Source: SKLM01 sp964575455 (GTDB lineage: Bacteria; Chloroflexota; Anaerolineae; B4-G1). From it: DNA of 64,000 nucleotides. The notes below the pieces were generated by a model. That model was not told the origin of the DNA and made no database searches. It was given only the letters and a program-made list of their open reading frames with translations. The DNA lies in contig CAZNRX010000005.1 of NCBI GenBank assembly GCA_964575455.1, positions 45,241 to 109,240 on the forward strand. The letters are read 5' to 3'. This document shows, one piece after another, positions 55,591 to 64,000 of the stretch. Each line of letters begins with the position of its first letter. Positions within the stretch are counted from its first letter, which is position 1. Position numbers and translations under genes: made by a program.

Positions 55591-58578
55591 TTACCTCGTG
55601 ACCTTTATGTTCGTGACGGAGATCGTCTGGAGGGTGATGGCATTGTCGGCATCACCCTCGATGGATAGCCGCATACCCGTCTCGGCGATGTACATCCCCA
55701 CCTCCAGCTGATGCTCGCTTGGTGCAGCCGTGGGGCTCACGGGGATGGTGTAGACGTCGGTCACCACCTCACCACGGGCCCATAGACTGGTGGGATAGCT
55801 GCCCCAGATCGGCTGTCGATCCTGCTGCCCTGCCATTGAGCCGTCCGCGGCCAACAGATGTGTGAAGACCGTGTAGTCCGTCTCCATCTCTGTCAGCGCA
55901 CGCCAGGTGAGGGTGAGCGCAAGCGTCTCCCCGGGCGCGACAGCGTCTGTTGAGAGATCATACCCGAGAAGCTGGAAGCGGCGGCCGAGCGTGACTGTGA
56001 GCGGGTGGGAGATGGGCGGCACGTCGAAGGTCCGATCCGTGGCCTGCACGGTGATCTCGGCCAGCTCGAACGTCTCTCTGTATCCCACATGGAGCCTCAG
56101 GCGGTGTCTGCCCGGCGATGTGTCAAGCGGCAGGCGGGGATCGTAGCGGTCGGCGACCGCCTCACCCGGCTCCCATTCGCTGAAGGGATATGTATCGTGG
56201 ACGGGTGCACCCTGGTAGAGCGTTGTCTCGCCCAGCTGGAGAGAGAGCTCGTGGGGTGGCAGCGTTGCCCCTCCAGCTCGCCAGAATAACGTGACGTAGA
56301 GAGGTTCGCCCGGCCGCGCCGTTGTTGTATCCAGTCGCGTTCCCAGTAGCGTGAGGCCATCGACCGCAGCGTCCAAGCGATTGTCGATGCTGATGTCCTC
56401 TACGGGGACCGGCGTCGCGGCGCGAGCCACCTGCACGGGCAGCTCGGCGTAGAGGCCAGCATAAGCCCCCTTGTCTTCAACGACCGGTAGGTGGGCCTCG
56501 GCGCCAGGGGCGTAGAGCCCAAACCGAACCGCATAGTCGCCCGGTGGTGCGCCGGGAGCGATTGGGATCGAGACATGGTCCGCGATCAACTCCCCGCTCC
56601 TCCACTGCTCAGAGGGATAGTGGAAGGCCTGTCTCTCTCCCCAGAGGGAGCCCCACTGATCGGCGACACGCGCCACGACACGGTAGTCAGGTTGGTCCGC
56701 GGCCCCGGTTATCCTCCACCATATAGCGATGTCCACACTCGCACCCGAGCGAGGCTGATTCGTGACCGTGTAACCAAGCAGCTGGGCGACCTGACCGAAG
56801 TTCACAGTTCGTTGGCCCGCTTCTGTGCCCTTCGCGTCCTTCGTGTTTTCGACCTTCGTGCTGCCTCGATAGACACGGAAGGCCGGCGCGCCGTCCGGGC
56901 CAAGTGGAGCTTCCACGAGGGCGTCCTCGGGCAACAATGAGCGCACCCAGTCGAGATCATCTGAGGCTGATCGAGGAAAGAGGAAGAGCGCGTCCCCCTC
57001 ATGGGGAAAGACGAGCGTCCGACCGCCGACAAGCCAACGAACGGCGTCGTAGTCCTCCGCCAGGAAGGCCAGCGTCGGATGGCGGTAGTGTTGGCTGGCG
57101 ACGTAGGGTGTGGTGGCGGAGAGGTCAGCCTCGTTGAGATACTTGGCGATATCGGCGAGATCTCCGTCCGCGGCGTAGTAGAGCGCTGGCGAGGAAGCCC
57201 ACCCCAAGTAATCCCGCGCAGCGCTGGCCCCCGACATCGCCAGCAGCAGCAAGCAGGCGGCGGGAGGCAGGAAGCGCGTCAATGGGGTCTTCCTCGTCGG
57301 AGAGCGTCCCCGACCCCCTTCGCAGCTTTCGTCTTCGCCACCTTCGTCTTCGTGCCGTTCTTGTTCTTCGTGTTTCTCGTTTTCTTCGTGTTTTTCGTGT
57401 TCGCGAAGGATAGCGACGAGGACCCACAAGCCCAGCGCCGGGAAGACGTATATGAACGGCAGCAGGCCGACCGTGCGCAGGTTGCTGGGTGTGATCTCGT
57501 TTGTGGCCAGCGCACTTGGTAGCAGCATCACGGGTATCGAGACAAACAGGAAGACGGATGAGGCGAGGGCTAGGGGGCGATGCGCCTTCTCTGAGACGCG
57601 CAGCAGACGGACGAGACGCCAGATGCCGGCGCCAAGTCCCAGGATGAACAGCGCAGCGACCACGGGACCGAGGAGAGGACGGCCCGGGAGGTTGAAGCGG
57701 ATGTACGGGTCTCCTTGTCCCTGCAGGAAGAACATCTTTAGACATGCGAGCAGGCCCCGCTGCACCTCGGCCCAGTTTTGGGCGGCGACCTGTTTCGCTC
57801 GCGTCGTGAAGCTGCCCGGGTGCGTGAGCCAGTAGTGCGCCAGCGGGGCGAGAACGAGGGCGGCGGTGCCAACGAAGATGGCTGACTGGGCCAGCCGTTC
57901 CCGCCATCTATCTCGGTCGGCCACGATGAGCGTCACCAACGCTGCAGCCAGAGGCAGAGGAAAGGCCCGCGCAGCCAAGTACGTGTAGGCGGTCAGGCCG
58001 CAGAACAGCCCGGCCAGAAAGAGCCAGGGGAGGCTGCCTATCGCCCCTTTCTGAGCGACTGGAGCAGGAGAGGGTGATCTCAGGCGGAGTCCACGCCACA
58101 GCGCTGCCACGGTGAGCGCCTGAAGCAGGGGCTGCGTCACGGCCCGAAACCCGTAACGGCTCAGGACGAGATGCCAGAAGGAGACGGCCAGACACGCGGC
58201 GGCGGTGAGGGCGATCCATGGTGCGTCGGAGTGATCGTGGAGAAGCTCATAGATCGCCCATACGGTCACCGCGACGGTAGCCACACCGATCGAAGCCGCG
58301 CCCAATCGAAGGGCGAGGAGGGTGACTCCGAGGAGCTTCATCCACAACGCCGTCCAGTAGAAGAACAGCACCTCCTTGCCCGTGTAGGATGCGATGAAGA
58401 TCGGCCTCTTCATGCCGCGCGCGATCTCGCCGGCCAGGATACCGTTGGCCGCCTCATCGTAGTGAAGGCCGAGTGGGCGCTCGGGCAGCCGATAAAGGCG
58501 GAGCCCCCCTGCAACCAGGAGGATCGTCAGCAGCGCCGCAAGGAGGAAGCGGCGGGAGGTAGTGGGCGAGTTATCCAT
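55591..58578 (-). CDS. Large membrane glycosyltransferase-like protein (PMT/ArnT-like)
   Basis: About 995 residues. The N-terminal 450 residues hold about 10 membrane helices. An acidic motif in the first outside loop (PLGLHYDEAANGILAGEIARG) and SYTGKEVLFFYWTALWMKLLG fit the GT-39/GT-83 dolichol/undecaprenyl-phosphate-sugar transferases. A charged loop (HEKHEENEKHEEQERHED) from a dispersed repeat separates the last helices. The C-terminal 500 residues are exported beta-sandwich domains, each ending like EPGEAVADRYDPRLPL. The start at 58578 is chosen over GTG 58608, but neither has a good ribosome-binding site. Confidence 0.8.
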   Translation of the reverse strand: MDNSPTTSRRFLLAALLTILLVAGGLRLYRLPERPLGLHYDEAANGILAGEIARGMKRPIFIASYTGKEVLFFYWTALWMKLLGVTLLALRLGAASIGVATVAVTVWAIYELLHDHSDAPWIALTAAACLAVSFWHLVLSRYGFRAVTQPLLQALTVAALWRGLRLRSPSPAPVAQKGAIGSLPWLFLAGLFCGLTAYTYLAARAFPLPLAAALVTLIVADRDRWRERLAQSAIFVGTAALVLAPLAHYWLTHPGSFTTRAKQVAAQNWAEVQRGLLACLKMFFLQGQGDPYIRFNLPGRPLLGPVVAALFILGLGAGIWRLVRLLRVSEKAHRPLALASSVFLFVSIPVMLLPSALATNEITPSNLRTVGLLPFIYVFPALGLWVLVAILREHEKHEENEKHEEQERHEDEGGEDESCEGGRGRSPTRKTPLTRFLPPAACLLLLAMSGASAARDYLGWASSPALYYAADGDLADIAKYLNEADLSATTPYVASQHYRHPTLAFLAEDYDAVRWLVGGRTLVFPHEGDALFLFPRSASDDLDWVRSLLPEDALVEAPLGPDGAPAFRVYRGSTKVENTKDAKGTEAGQRTVNFGQVAQLLGYTVTNQPRSGASVDIAIWWRITGAADQPDYRVVARVADQWGSLWGERQAFHYPSEQWRSGELIADHVSIPIAPGAPPGDYAVRFGLYAPGAEAHLPVVEDKGAYAGLYAELPVQVARAATPVPVEDISIDNRLDAAVDGLTLLGTRLDTTTARPGEPLYVTLFWRAGGATLPPHELSLQLGETTLYQGAPVHDTYPFSEWEPGEAVADRYDPRLPLDTSPGRHRLRLHVGYRETFELAEITVQATDRTFDVPPISHPLTVTLGRRFQLLGYDLSTDAVAPGETLALTLTWRALTEMETDYTVFTHLLAADGSMAGQQDRQPIWGSYPTSLWARGEVVTDVYTIPVSPTAAPSEHQLEVGMYIAETGMRLSIEGDADNAITLQTISVTNIKVTR
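56821..56862. repeat. TTCGTG-type repeat inside the glycosyltransferase gene (site 1)
   Basis: CCCTTCGCGTCCTTCGTG followed by TTTTCGACCTTCGTGCTG. In frame it encodes STKVENTKDAKGTEAG, a loop at the edge of the exported region. Confidence 0.65.
57317..57410. repeat. TTCGTG-type repeat inside the glycosyltransferase gene (site 2)
   Basis: About nine TTCGTC/TTCGTG/TCTCGT units in 95 bases. In frame it encodes the Glu/His/Lys-rich REHEKHEENEKHEEQERHED loop between membrane helices. Confidence 0.75.
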
Positions 58579-58686
58579 CGAGTGGACGCCTGAGGTCGTT
58601 ACCGCCACAGCCTGCTGTATCGGGTGGCAAGGCCGGCCTAAAACAGGGCGGGGAACGAGGGGCTCCTCACCCCCCCCCAGCTCAGC

Positions 58687-59055
58687 TCAGGGGACGGTGT
58701 CGGAGATTGGGATACCGAGTGGGCCGATCTCCTTCACCTTCACGTGAAGGGTGAGCTCATGCTCGCCTGGCTCCAGCGGCTCAGCTGCAACGTGAAGCGA
58801 GACGACCACGCCGACGGGGAAATGTAACGGTCTTCCTGACGAGATCTGGTCTGCAGAGCGTGAGTTCCCGCTGGGAGGCATGATCGTCACCAGCGAACCG
58901 TCGACCGCTTCGCCATCCACGTCGAGACCGCCAATCTCCGTGATTGTGGCAGGCGCGATGAGATTCTTGAGATCGAAGGCGAAGCCCCGATCCTCAAGGC
59001 GCAGGGACCCCTCGACGTAGAGCTTCTTGAGCACGGTTGGCGGGATGACGGGCAT
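58687..59055 (-). CDS. Small conserved beta-rich protein of unknown function (122 aa)
   Basis: A 122-residue soluble protein that begins MPVIPPTVLKKLYVEGSLRL and contains GFAFDLKNLIAPATITEI, GRPLHFPVGVVVSLHV and PGEHELTLHVKVKEIGPLG. The strand pattern suggests a beta-sandwich. AAGGAG lies just before the ATG; the longer open frame overlapping the DUF401 gene is not coding. I recall similar short proteins in Chloroflexota and archaea but no established function. Confidence 0.7.
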   Translation of the reverse strand: MPVIPPTVLKKLYVEGSLRLEDRGFAFDLKNLIAPATITEIGGLDVDGEAVDGSLVTIMPPSGNSRSADQISSGRPLHFPVGVVVSLHVAAEPLEPGEHELTLHVKVKEIGPLGIPISDTVP

Positions 59056-59180
59056 AATATCTCCTTTCCGGGCTAGTTGTAACACAAACTGAGAAAGTTC
59101 GCAAGTGGCGCCAAGTCGATGGCGCTCAGCGGTCGCCGCAGGGTGATGGTGACGGCCTGCGTGCGCCCAAGATTGGGGAT

Positions 59181-60404
59181 CTACCTCAGCAGGAGTACCG
59201 TCGCCGTCGCTGCCACGGCGAGCGTCGATGGGGCGATGCGGCGGTAGATCGGTCCCCACTCGGCTTCGAAGTAGACGCGGGTCAGGGAGAGACAAAGGTG
59301 GAGAGGAGAGCACATTACGCCCAAGAATGCCCCTGCCATCATCCAGGCTGCCCATCCGGGCGTGGGAGCGGCCCCAGTGGGCACGACGAGGGGCATGACG
59401 ACCGGGAAGCCGATGCTGAAAGCGGCGTGTGACAGGCCGGTCAGCAACCCCGCAATGAAGGGCAAAATGAACGCGATCAGCACCGCAGGCACGCGAGACT
59501 GTATCAGGGCCTCGGACACGCCGAGAACTGCCCCGCTGTTGTCCAGGATGCGTCGGAAAATTAGAGCTCCGAAGAGCACCACCACGGTCTTCCACGGGAT
59601 GCGCTTACGGAGAATGCGCCCGAGCGTGCGTAGCTGGATCCGCTCTACGATCATCACCAACGCGATGGTCACCACCAGGCCGAGGATCAGCGTGGCGCGC
59701 TCGTCAAGGGGCAGGGCCAATGAGAGGAGGATCACCAGAGCGATGGGCCAGATGCTGGCTGCCAACGTCCGCAGCCTGCGGAAGCGGGCCGATGACGATC
59801 TCTTGGTGTTGGGCGTCTGCGGCATGCCCATCAGGCCGAAGATGGCGCCGCTCACTACGGCTGCTGCTGTTAACGGCCAAGTCGCGCTTGCCAGTTGAAA
59901 CGTCTCAAGGTTGAGAAGCGCCGCGGCCAACATCATGGACGGATACAGTGGGAAGACGTACTCCCAGATGTGGCGGAACCAATAGTTGATGAACGTCTTG
60001 CGCTCCTGATCGACGTTAAATCGGTCGCCGACCTCGGCCACCATCGGCGCGGAGAACATGGCTCCCCCGACCATGGGCAGGAGCCCCACCAGAGCCGGAA
60101 GGGCTGCGATGACGAGACTCCCACTCGGAATCAGCCCTTGGAGCGCCTCTACCATCCCCTTCAGGCTGGCTGTCTCACGCAGTAACTCGCTGAGGACCAT
60201 GATCATGACGACGGAGACCGCCAATCGCATCGTCAACAGGTCGACGCTGGTCAGCAAGGCGTCGCGGCCAACCGAGGGAAGGGGATAGCCGAACAGGAGG
60301 CCCACCGTCGCAGATGCGAGCAGCAGCACCAGCCCCAGGTTCCACCGGCGGCTCAGGAGTAGGACGATTCCTGCGAAGACGATGCCGAGCTTGATGAGGG
60401 CCAT
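59181..60404 (-). CDS. DUF401 membrane protein (permease-like)
   Basis: About 407 residues with 10 or more membrane helices. The DUF401 pattern is clear: LSELLRETASLKGMVEAL, LPALVGLLPMVGGAMFSAPMV, DQERKTFINYWFRHIWEYVFPLYP, and GLLTGLSHAAFSIGFPVV. The family resembles the GntP/citrate-type transporters, but no substrate is known. The start at 60404 (MALIKLGIVF) is chosen because the first 20 residues of the longer frame do not look coding. Confidence 0.88.
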   Translation of the reverse strand: MALIKLGIVFAGIVLLLSRRWNLGLVLLLASATVGLLFGYPLPSVGRDALLTSVDLLTMRLAVSVVMIMVLSELLRETASLKGMVEALQGLIPSGSLVIAALPALVGLLPMVGGAMFSAPMVAEVGDRFNVDQERKTFINYWFRHIWEYVFPLYPSMMLAAALLNLETFQLASATWPLTAAAVVSGAIFGLMGMPQTPNTKRSSSARFRRLRTLAASIWPIALVILLSLALPLDERATLILGLVVTIALVMIVERIQLRTLGRILRKRIPWKTVVVLFGALIFRRILDNSGAVLGVSEALIQSRVPAVLIAFILPFIAGLLTGLSHAAFSIGFPVVMPLVVPTGAAPTPGWAAWMMAGAFLGVMCSPLHLCLSLTRVYFEAEWGPIYRRIAPSTLAVAATATVLLLR

Positions 60405-60508
60405 AGGGCTAGACCCCAGGCCGACCCCGACGAGAGAGGGAGATCGGGCTGGACAGGAGCGCATCCAGAGAGCAGGGCGGGTCTGTATCTATGATCATAG
60501 CAGCTGAA

Positions 60509-60514
60509 ATTATA
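60509..60514 (-). promoter_or_regulatory. Possible -10 of the DUF401 gene
   Basis: A perfect TATAAT on the minus strand about 100 bases before the start, without a clear -35. The rest of the 60405-60791 gap holds the degV promoter and no gene. Confidence 0.4.
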
Positions 60515-60655
60515 CCCAGGAAGTCGCCGCAAGTCCAGCGGCGTGCTTCGCCAGCGCGTTCAGGGCGGGCCCCCTCGGTCACCAGGGGGGCTGTCTGAAA
60601 CGCAGGGGAGCCTCAACGTCGGACGCTCGACGGAGGGGGTTCTGCTCAGTCCAAC

Positions 60656-60684
60656 CTGACAAGGGCGCTCTTTTATGGTATCAT
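60656..60684 (+). promoter_or_regulatory. Promoter of degV
   Basis: CTGACA (60656-60661), 17-base spacer, TATCAT (60679-60684). The leader to the ATG at 60792 is about 100 bases. Confidence 0.6.
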
Positions 60685-60791
60685 ACCGTCTGTTCCGCAG
60701 CGTGTACGGTGTGCCTGAGACCTGGCAAAACCCTGCCCATCAGGTGGCAGACGGATTCCCAAGACGCCGAGCCTGGGATAAGGAGGTAGAG

Positions 60792-61634
60792 ATGGCTAAG
60801 ATTATCACCGATACGACAGCGGGCCTTTCGAATCAGATAGCCCAGCGATACAACATCCCCGTCATTCCCCAGGTCATCATCTTCGGAGGTGATTCATATC
60901 TTGAGGGCCAGGAGATCGACCACGCGACCTTCATGGAGAGGTTGACAACGTCGGAAGGGCTCCCCAAGACGTCAGCTCCACCACCAGAGCTTTTCGTCGA
61001 GACGTTCGAGCGTCTGGTGCCGGAAGGTGAGCCGATCCTCTGTATCCATCCTTCGACCGAGCTGAGCGGTACCGTTCGGTCGGCGACGGTGGCGGCCTCC
61101 GATTTCCCGGATGCTGACATTCGGGTCATCGATACCCGCGTCGTTGGCAGTCCCCTGGCAACACTGGTGACCCTCGCCGCTCAGTGGGCCGAGGCTGGCT
61201 TCGACGCCGACTCCATCGAGAAGCGTGTGCGGGGGATGATACCGCGCAGTCGCGTCTACTTCCTGGTGGACACGTTGGAGTATCTGGCCAAGAATGGGCG
61301 CATCGGAAATGCTGCGGCCCTGCTGGGGAGTGTGTTGCGCATCAAGCCGATTCTTACGCTGAGAGATGGCCGTGCAGATCAATTCGAGAAGACTCGCACG
61401 CGGAAGCGCGCCGTAGCCCGGTTGAAGGACCTGGTGCTCGAGCAGATACCGGGCGATGGCAGCGGCCACCTTTCAATTATGCATGCCGCTGTGCCGGACC
61501 AGGCGCAGGATCTGGCCGACGATCTTTGCAGGAGGCTGGATCTCCCCTCTGTTCCGATTCTTGACGTGCCGCCAGCTATTGTCACCCATGCGGGCCCCGG
61601 CGTGCTGGCCGTCGCTTTCTTCGTTGCCGATTGA
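60792..61634 (+). CDS. DegV-family fatty-acid-binding protein
   Basis: A 280-residue DegV/FakB-type protein that binds fatty acids, in some bacteria presenting them to the FakA kinase. Motifs are KIITDTTAGLSNQIAQRYNIPVIPQ, PKTSAPPPELF, ILCIHPSTELSGTVRSA, and the C-domain VDTLEYLAKNGRIG and THAGPGVLAVAFF. The start at 60792 is fixed by AAGGAGG; the frame is open to 60675. No fakA is in the window. The acetyltransferase gene follows after 15 bases. Confidence 0.92.
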   Translation: MAKIITDTTAGLSNQIAQRYNIPVIPQVIIFGGDSYLEGQEIDHATFMERLTTSEGLPKTSAPPPELFVETFERLVPEGEPILCIHPSTELSGTVRSATVAASDFPDADIRVIDTRVVGSPLATLVTLAAQWAEAGFDADSIEKRVRGMIPRSRVYFLVDTLEYLAKNGRIGNAAALLGSVLRIKPILTLRDGRADQFEKTRTRKRAVARLKDLVLEQIPGDGSGHLSIMHAAVPDQAQDLADDLCRRLDLPSVPILDVPPAIVTHAGPGVLAVAFFVAD

Positions 61635-61649
61635 GCCAACGGAGGCGCT

Positions 61650-62768
61650 ATGCAGATCCTGAAGATCGACACCTCCCGTTCTCGTGATGTGCGGCAGTTC
61701 ATCAACTTCCCCTTTGAGCTCTATCGTGGCTCTGCCCAGTGGGTGCCGCCGATCGTGTCCGATATGAGGTTGGCGTTGAATCGCGACAAATACCCGTTCT
61801 ACCGTCATTCAACCGCCGATTTTTTCGTCGCCGAGGAAGGAGACAGAACCCTTGGGCGTATCGCGGCGATCGACAACGAGCGCTACAACGCATGCCACGA
61901 CAGCAGGACGGCGTTCTTCTACTTTTTCGAGACAGTGGAGGACCTTCATGTGGCTCGCGCGCTCTTCGATGCTGCCTCCGATTGGGCGCGCGATCGTGGT
62001 CTGAAGGTGATGGTTGGCCCGCGAGGGCTTTTGCGCGGCGATGGACATGGCCTGTTGGTGGAGGGCTTCGAACACCGGCCCGCCATGGGCATCTCGTATA
62101 ACCCGGCCTACTATGCCACCTTTCTCGAAGCCTTGGGGTTCGAGAAGGAGATCGACTTCCTCTCCGCGTACATCGGCGGCGAATTTGATCTACCGCAGCG
62201 CTTCTACGATATGTCCGGTAGAGTCAAGGAACGACGCGGGTTCTGGGTGAAGTCGTTCAACAGCAAGCGCGAGCTCCGCCGCTGGGTGCCCGAGGTTCAG
62301 CGCGTCAACAATGAGGCATTCACCGATGTCTGGGGCTACTACCCCATCGACGAAGCGGAGGCCAATGCCGTCGCTGACCGCTTCCTCGCGGCTGCCGATC
62401 CAAGGCTCATCAAACTGGTGATGAAGAGGGACGATGTGGTTGGCTTTGTCATCGGCTATCCAGATATTTCGGCCGGCATACAGCGCGCGAACGGGCGACT
62501 TTGGCCTCTGGGCTGGCTGCATCTCTTGATCGAGTTCAAACGGACGAAGTGGATTAACTTCAACGGGGCCGCCATCTTGCCGGAGCATCAGGGCGCGGGC
62601 GCCAGCGTCGTGCTCTACACTGAGCTGGCGAAGACGGTCCTCGACTTCGGCTTTGAGCATGCCGACCTGGTGCAGGTGGCCGAGAACAACGTCGAGAGCA
62701 AGGGGGAGGTCAACGCCGTCGGGGGCGAGTGGTACAAACGTCATCGCATCTACCGACGGAACCTCTGA
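61650..62768 (+). CDS. GNAT-like acetyltransferase (tandem-domain)
   Basis: A 372-residue protein of a GNAT-superfamily group common in Chloroflexota and other environmental bacteria. It begins QILKIDTSRSRDVRQFINFPFELYRGSAQWVPP and has a first acetyltransferase-like half (VGPRGLLRGDGHGLLVEGF). A second half ends NGAAILPEHQGAGASVVLYTELAKT, the region corresponding to the acetyl-CoA-binding P-loop (HQGAGA). The substrate is unknown. GGAGG precedes the ATG. It is probably co-transcribed with degV. Confidence 0.8.
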   Translation: MQILKIDTSRSRDVRQFINFPFELYRGSAQWVPPIVSDMRLALNRDKYPFYRHSTADFFVAEEGDRTLGRIAAIDNERYNACHDSRTAFFYFFETVEDLHVARALFDAASDWARDRGLKVMVGPRGLLRGDGHGLLVEGFEHRPAMGISYNPAYYATFLEALGFEKEIDFLSAYIGGEFDLPQRFYDMSGRVKERRGFWVKSFNSKRELRRWVPEVQRVNNEAFTDVWGYYPIDEAEANAVADRFLAAADPRLIKLVMKRDDVVGFVIGYPDISAGIQRANGRLWPLGWLHLLIEFKRTKWINFNGAAILPEHQGAGASVVLYTELAKTVLDFGFEHADLVQVAENNVESKGEVNAVGGEWYKRHRIYRRNL

Positions 62769-63022
62769 CGTTTTTCAACAGGGAGGGTCCTTAGCATCAC
62801 AGACAACGTGTTGCGACACCGCAGCCCCCCAGGCTCTGCCAGAGAGCGCCCCTGGGCTCTTCTTCTGGACTAAGGTCGTCTACGGCAGCGGCGACTGGTC
62901 ACTGGCCAGCTTAGGCACCCTGCGTCAGATCTTCTACGCTATATTCCTGACGGACGGAAGCGGCCCGCCCGCATACGCCGGCTGCTGATGCGGCAGCAGG
63001 AGCGCGACGCGCAGGCGTAGGG

Positions 63023-63916
63023 TCACTTGCGCACGGCTTGGGCGATGGCCGCGATGTGCTTGGGCGTCGAGCCGCAGCAGCCCCCCACAATCCTGACGCC
63101 TAGGGCGACGAACTGGCGCGCGTAGTCGGCCATATCCTCTGGCGTGGCGTCGTAGACGACCTCGTTCTCCACCATCCGAGGCTTACCGGCGTTCGGCTTG
63201 GCGACCAGCGGCATCTCAGGCGCGACCTCGTGGGCGACCTTTGACATCGTCTTCACGGCGCCCAGCGTCATGTCAAGCGTCGCGCCGCAGTTCGCTCCAA
63301 GAGCATCCACGCCCAGCTCCAGCAGTGCGTCGGCCGCCTCCTCTGGCCGCGCGCCCATGTTTGTCCGGCCGTGGCTGTCGAAGGAGAGCGTAGCGGTCAC
63401 GGGTGTGCCGTTCGCCACCTGCAGGGCTCCCTCCACCGCGGCCTTGATCTCCTCCAGCGCGGCCATTGTCTCGATGTAGAGCACATCCACGCCAGCCTGG
63501 GCCAGCGCGTCCGCCTGCTCGGCGAAGATATCGACCGCTTCCTGATAGGTGAGCTCGCCCAGCGGCTCCAGGAACTCGCCCATTGGGCCGATATCCCCGG
63601 CTACGAACACCTCGTCGCCAGCCGCGGCGCGGGCGATCTCCACCGCCCGGCGGTTGATCTCCTCCAGCTGCTCGTCCAGACCGCTCCGCTCCAGCCGCGG
63701 TCGTGTCGCGCCGAACGTGCACGTCAGGATCAACTCAGCTCCGGCGTCGATGTAGGCCCGGTGGACGTCGAGGACGGCCTCGCCGTTCTCCAGCAGCCAG
63801 CCCTCAGGCGGCGTGCCCGGCGGCAGGCCGGCCGCCTGAAGCATCGTGCCCATAGCGCCGTCGGCGATGATGACCTCGCCGCTTTCTAGCCTAGATAGCA
63901 GATCTTTAGTTTCCAT
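63023..63916 (-). CDS. Homocysteine S-methyltransferase family protein
   Basis: A 297-residue BHMT/MetH-N-terminal-type (beta/alpha)8 enzyme. The zinc-site cysteines are in LGANCGATLDM and IVGGCCGSTPKHI. Other motifs are IADGAMGTMLQ, LTCTFGATRPRL, VAGDIGPMGEFLEPLGEL and DVLYIETMAALEEIKAAVEG. It transfers a methyl group to homocysteine from a donor that cannot be told here (a methylated corrinoid protein, S-methylmethionine or betaine). The ATG at 63916 has no strong ribosome-binding site. Corrinoid partners would lie outside the window. Confidence 0.9.
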   Translation of the reverse strand: METKDLLSRLESGEVIIADGAMGTMLQAAGLPPGTPPEGWLLENGEAVLDVHRAYIDAGAELILTCTFGATRPRLERSGLDEQLEEINRRAVEIARAAAGDEVFVAGDIGPMGEFLEPLGELTYQEAVDIFAEQADALAQAGVDVLYIETMAALEEIKAAVEGALQVANGTPVTATLSFDSHGRTNMGARPEEAADALLELGVDALGANCGATLDMTLGAVKTMSKVAHEVAPEMPLVAKPNAGKPRMVENEVVYDATPEDMADYARQFVALGVRIVGGCCGSTPKHIAAIAQAVRK

Positions 63917-64000
63917 TCACTACCGGACACTTTCTGCTGGGTGAAGCATCACAAAGCTGACTGGTATGGCTAAGGACTGATTCAAGAAGTGCTCAAGCAA

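Noticed and set aside
62653..62988. 111-aa open frame after the acetyltransferase
   Set aside because: Starts inside the acetyltransferase in another frame and shows no domain. The 62769-63022 gap appears non-coding.

Overview
The window looks like a chromosomal segment of a GC-rich, Gram-positive-type (monoderm) bacterium, most likely a member of the Chloroflexota close to Anaerolineae. The clues are a Tad/Flp pilus locus with no outer-membrane secretin, several VanW/peptidoglycan-binding-4 cell-wall proteins, secreted Calx-beta proteins (one ending in a FLPLVIRRS-type tail that I associate with Chloroflexota), and many TTCGTG-type dispersed repeats. The placement is inference. No rRNA, tRNA, CRISPR array or intact transposase was seen.

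Layout. 1-2.6 kb: a GntR/FCD regulator and a 101-aa unknown protein (minus strand), preceded by GntR-type operators and a complete cobalamin riboswitch with promoter and terminators; then a small orphan gene with a consensus promoter. 2.7-9.4 kb: an M20 amidohydrolase (minus), then a plus-strand selenium locus. The selenium locus has a strong promoter, a structured leader with a terminator, a DUF3343 protein, a TIM-barrel protein and selD. selD is itself a selenoprotein gene: an in-frame UGA at codon 17 replaces the catalytic Cys and is followed by a SECIS-like hairpin. A sulfatase-like gene interrupted by an in-frame TAG and an M20 dipeptidase follow. 9.4-18.8 kb (minus): nitroreductase, DUF1385 membrane protein, HNH nuclease, two family-2 glycosyltransferases joined to a phnD-phnC-phnE phosphonate-type transporter (PhnE carries a large extra extracytoplasmic part), and a lipoprotein. 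19-24 kb: folC, an FmdE-like protein, remnants of an oligopeptide ABC permease, a Fur regulator and an L,D-transpeptidase.

24.2-45.3 kb is the main accessory system: a DegU/DegS-like two-component pair, a 48-aa Flp pilin with its own promoter and terminator, a 2073-aa TadE-type pseudopilin fused to Ig-like, CARDB and five Calx-beta domains, a beta-propeller/Calx-beta protein, a second TadE, a TadG-type VWA protein whose VWA fold is split by a carbohydrate-binding-like domain, then cpaB, cpaE, cpaF, tadB and tadC. Together these would build an Flp pilus carrying very large adhesive minor subunits across a single membrane.

45.3-64 kb: housekeeping and envelope genes (comF, long-form HPF, a MobA-like nucleotidyltransferase, a low-molecular-weight phosphatase, proS, DUF1028, rhomboid, VanW, L-lactate permease, a large glycosyltransferase-like membrane protein, DUF401 permease, DegV, an acetyltransferase and a homocysteine S-methyltransferase). 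A TTCGTG/CACGAA repeat family lies between genes here and has also entered coding sequences in frame.
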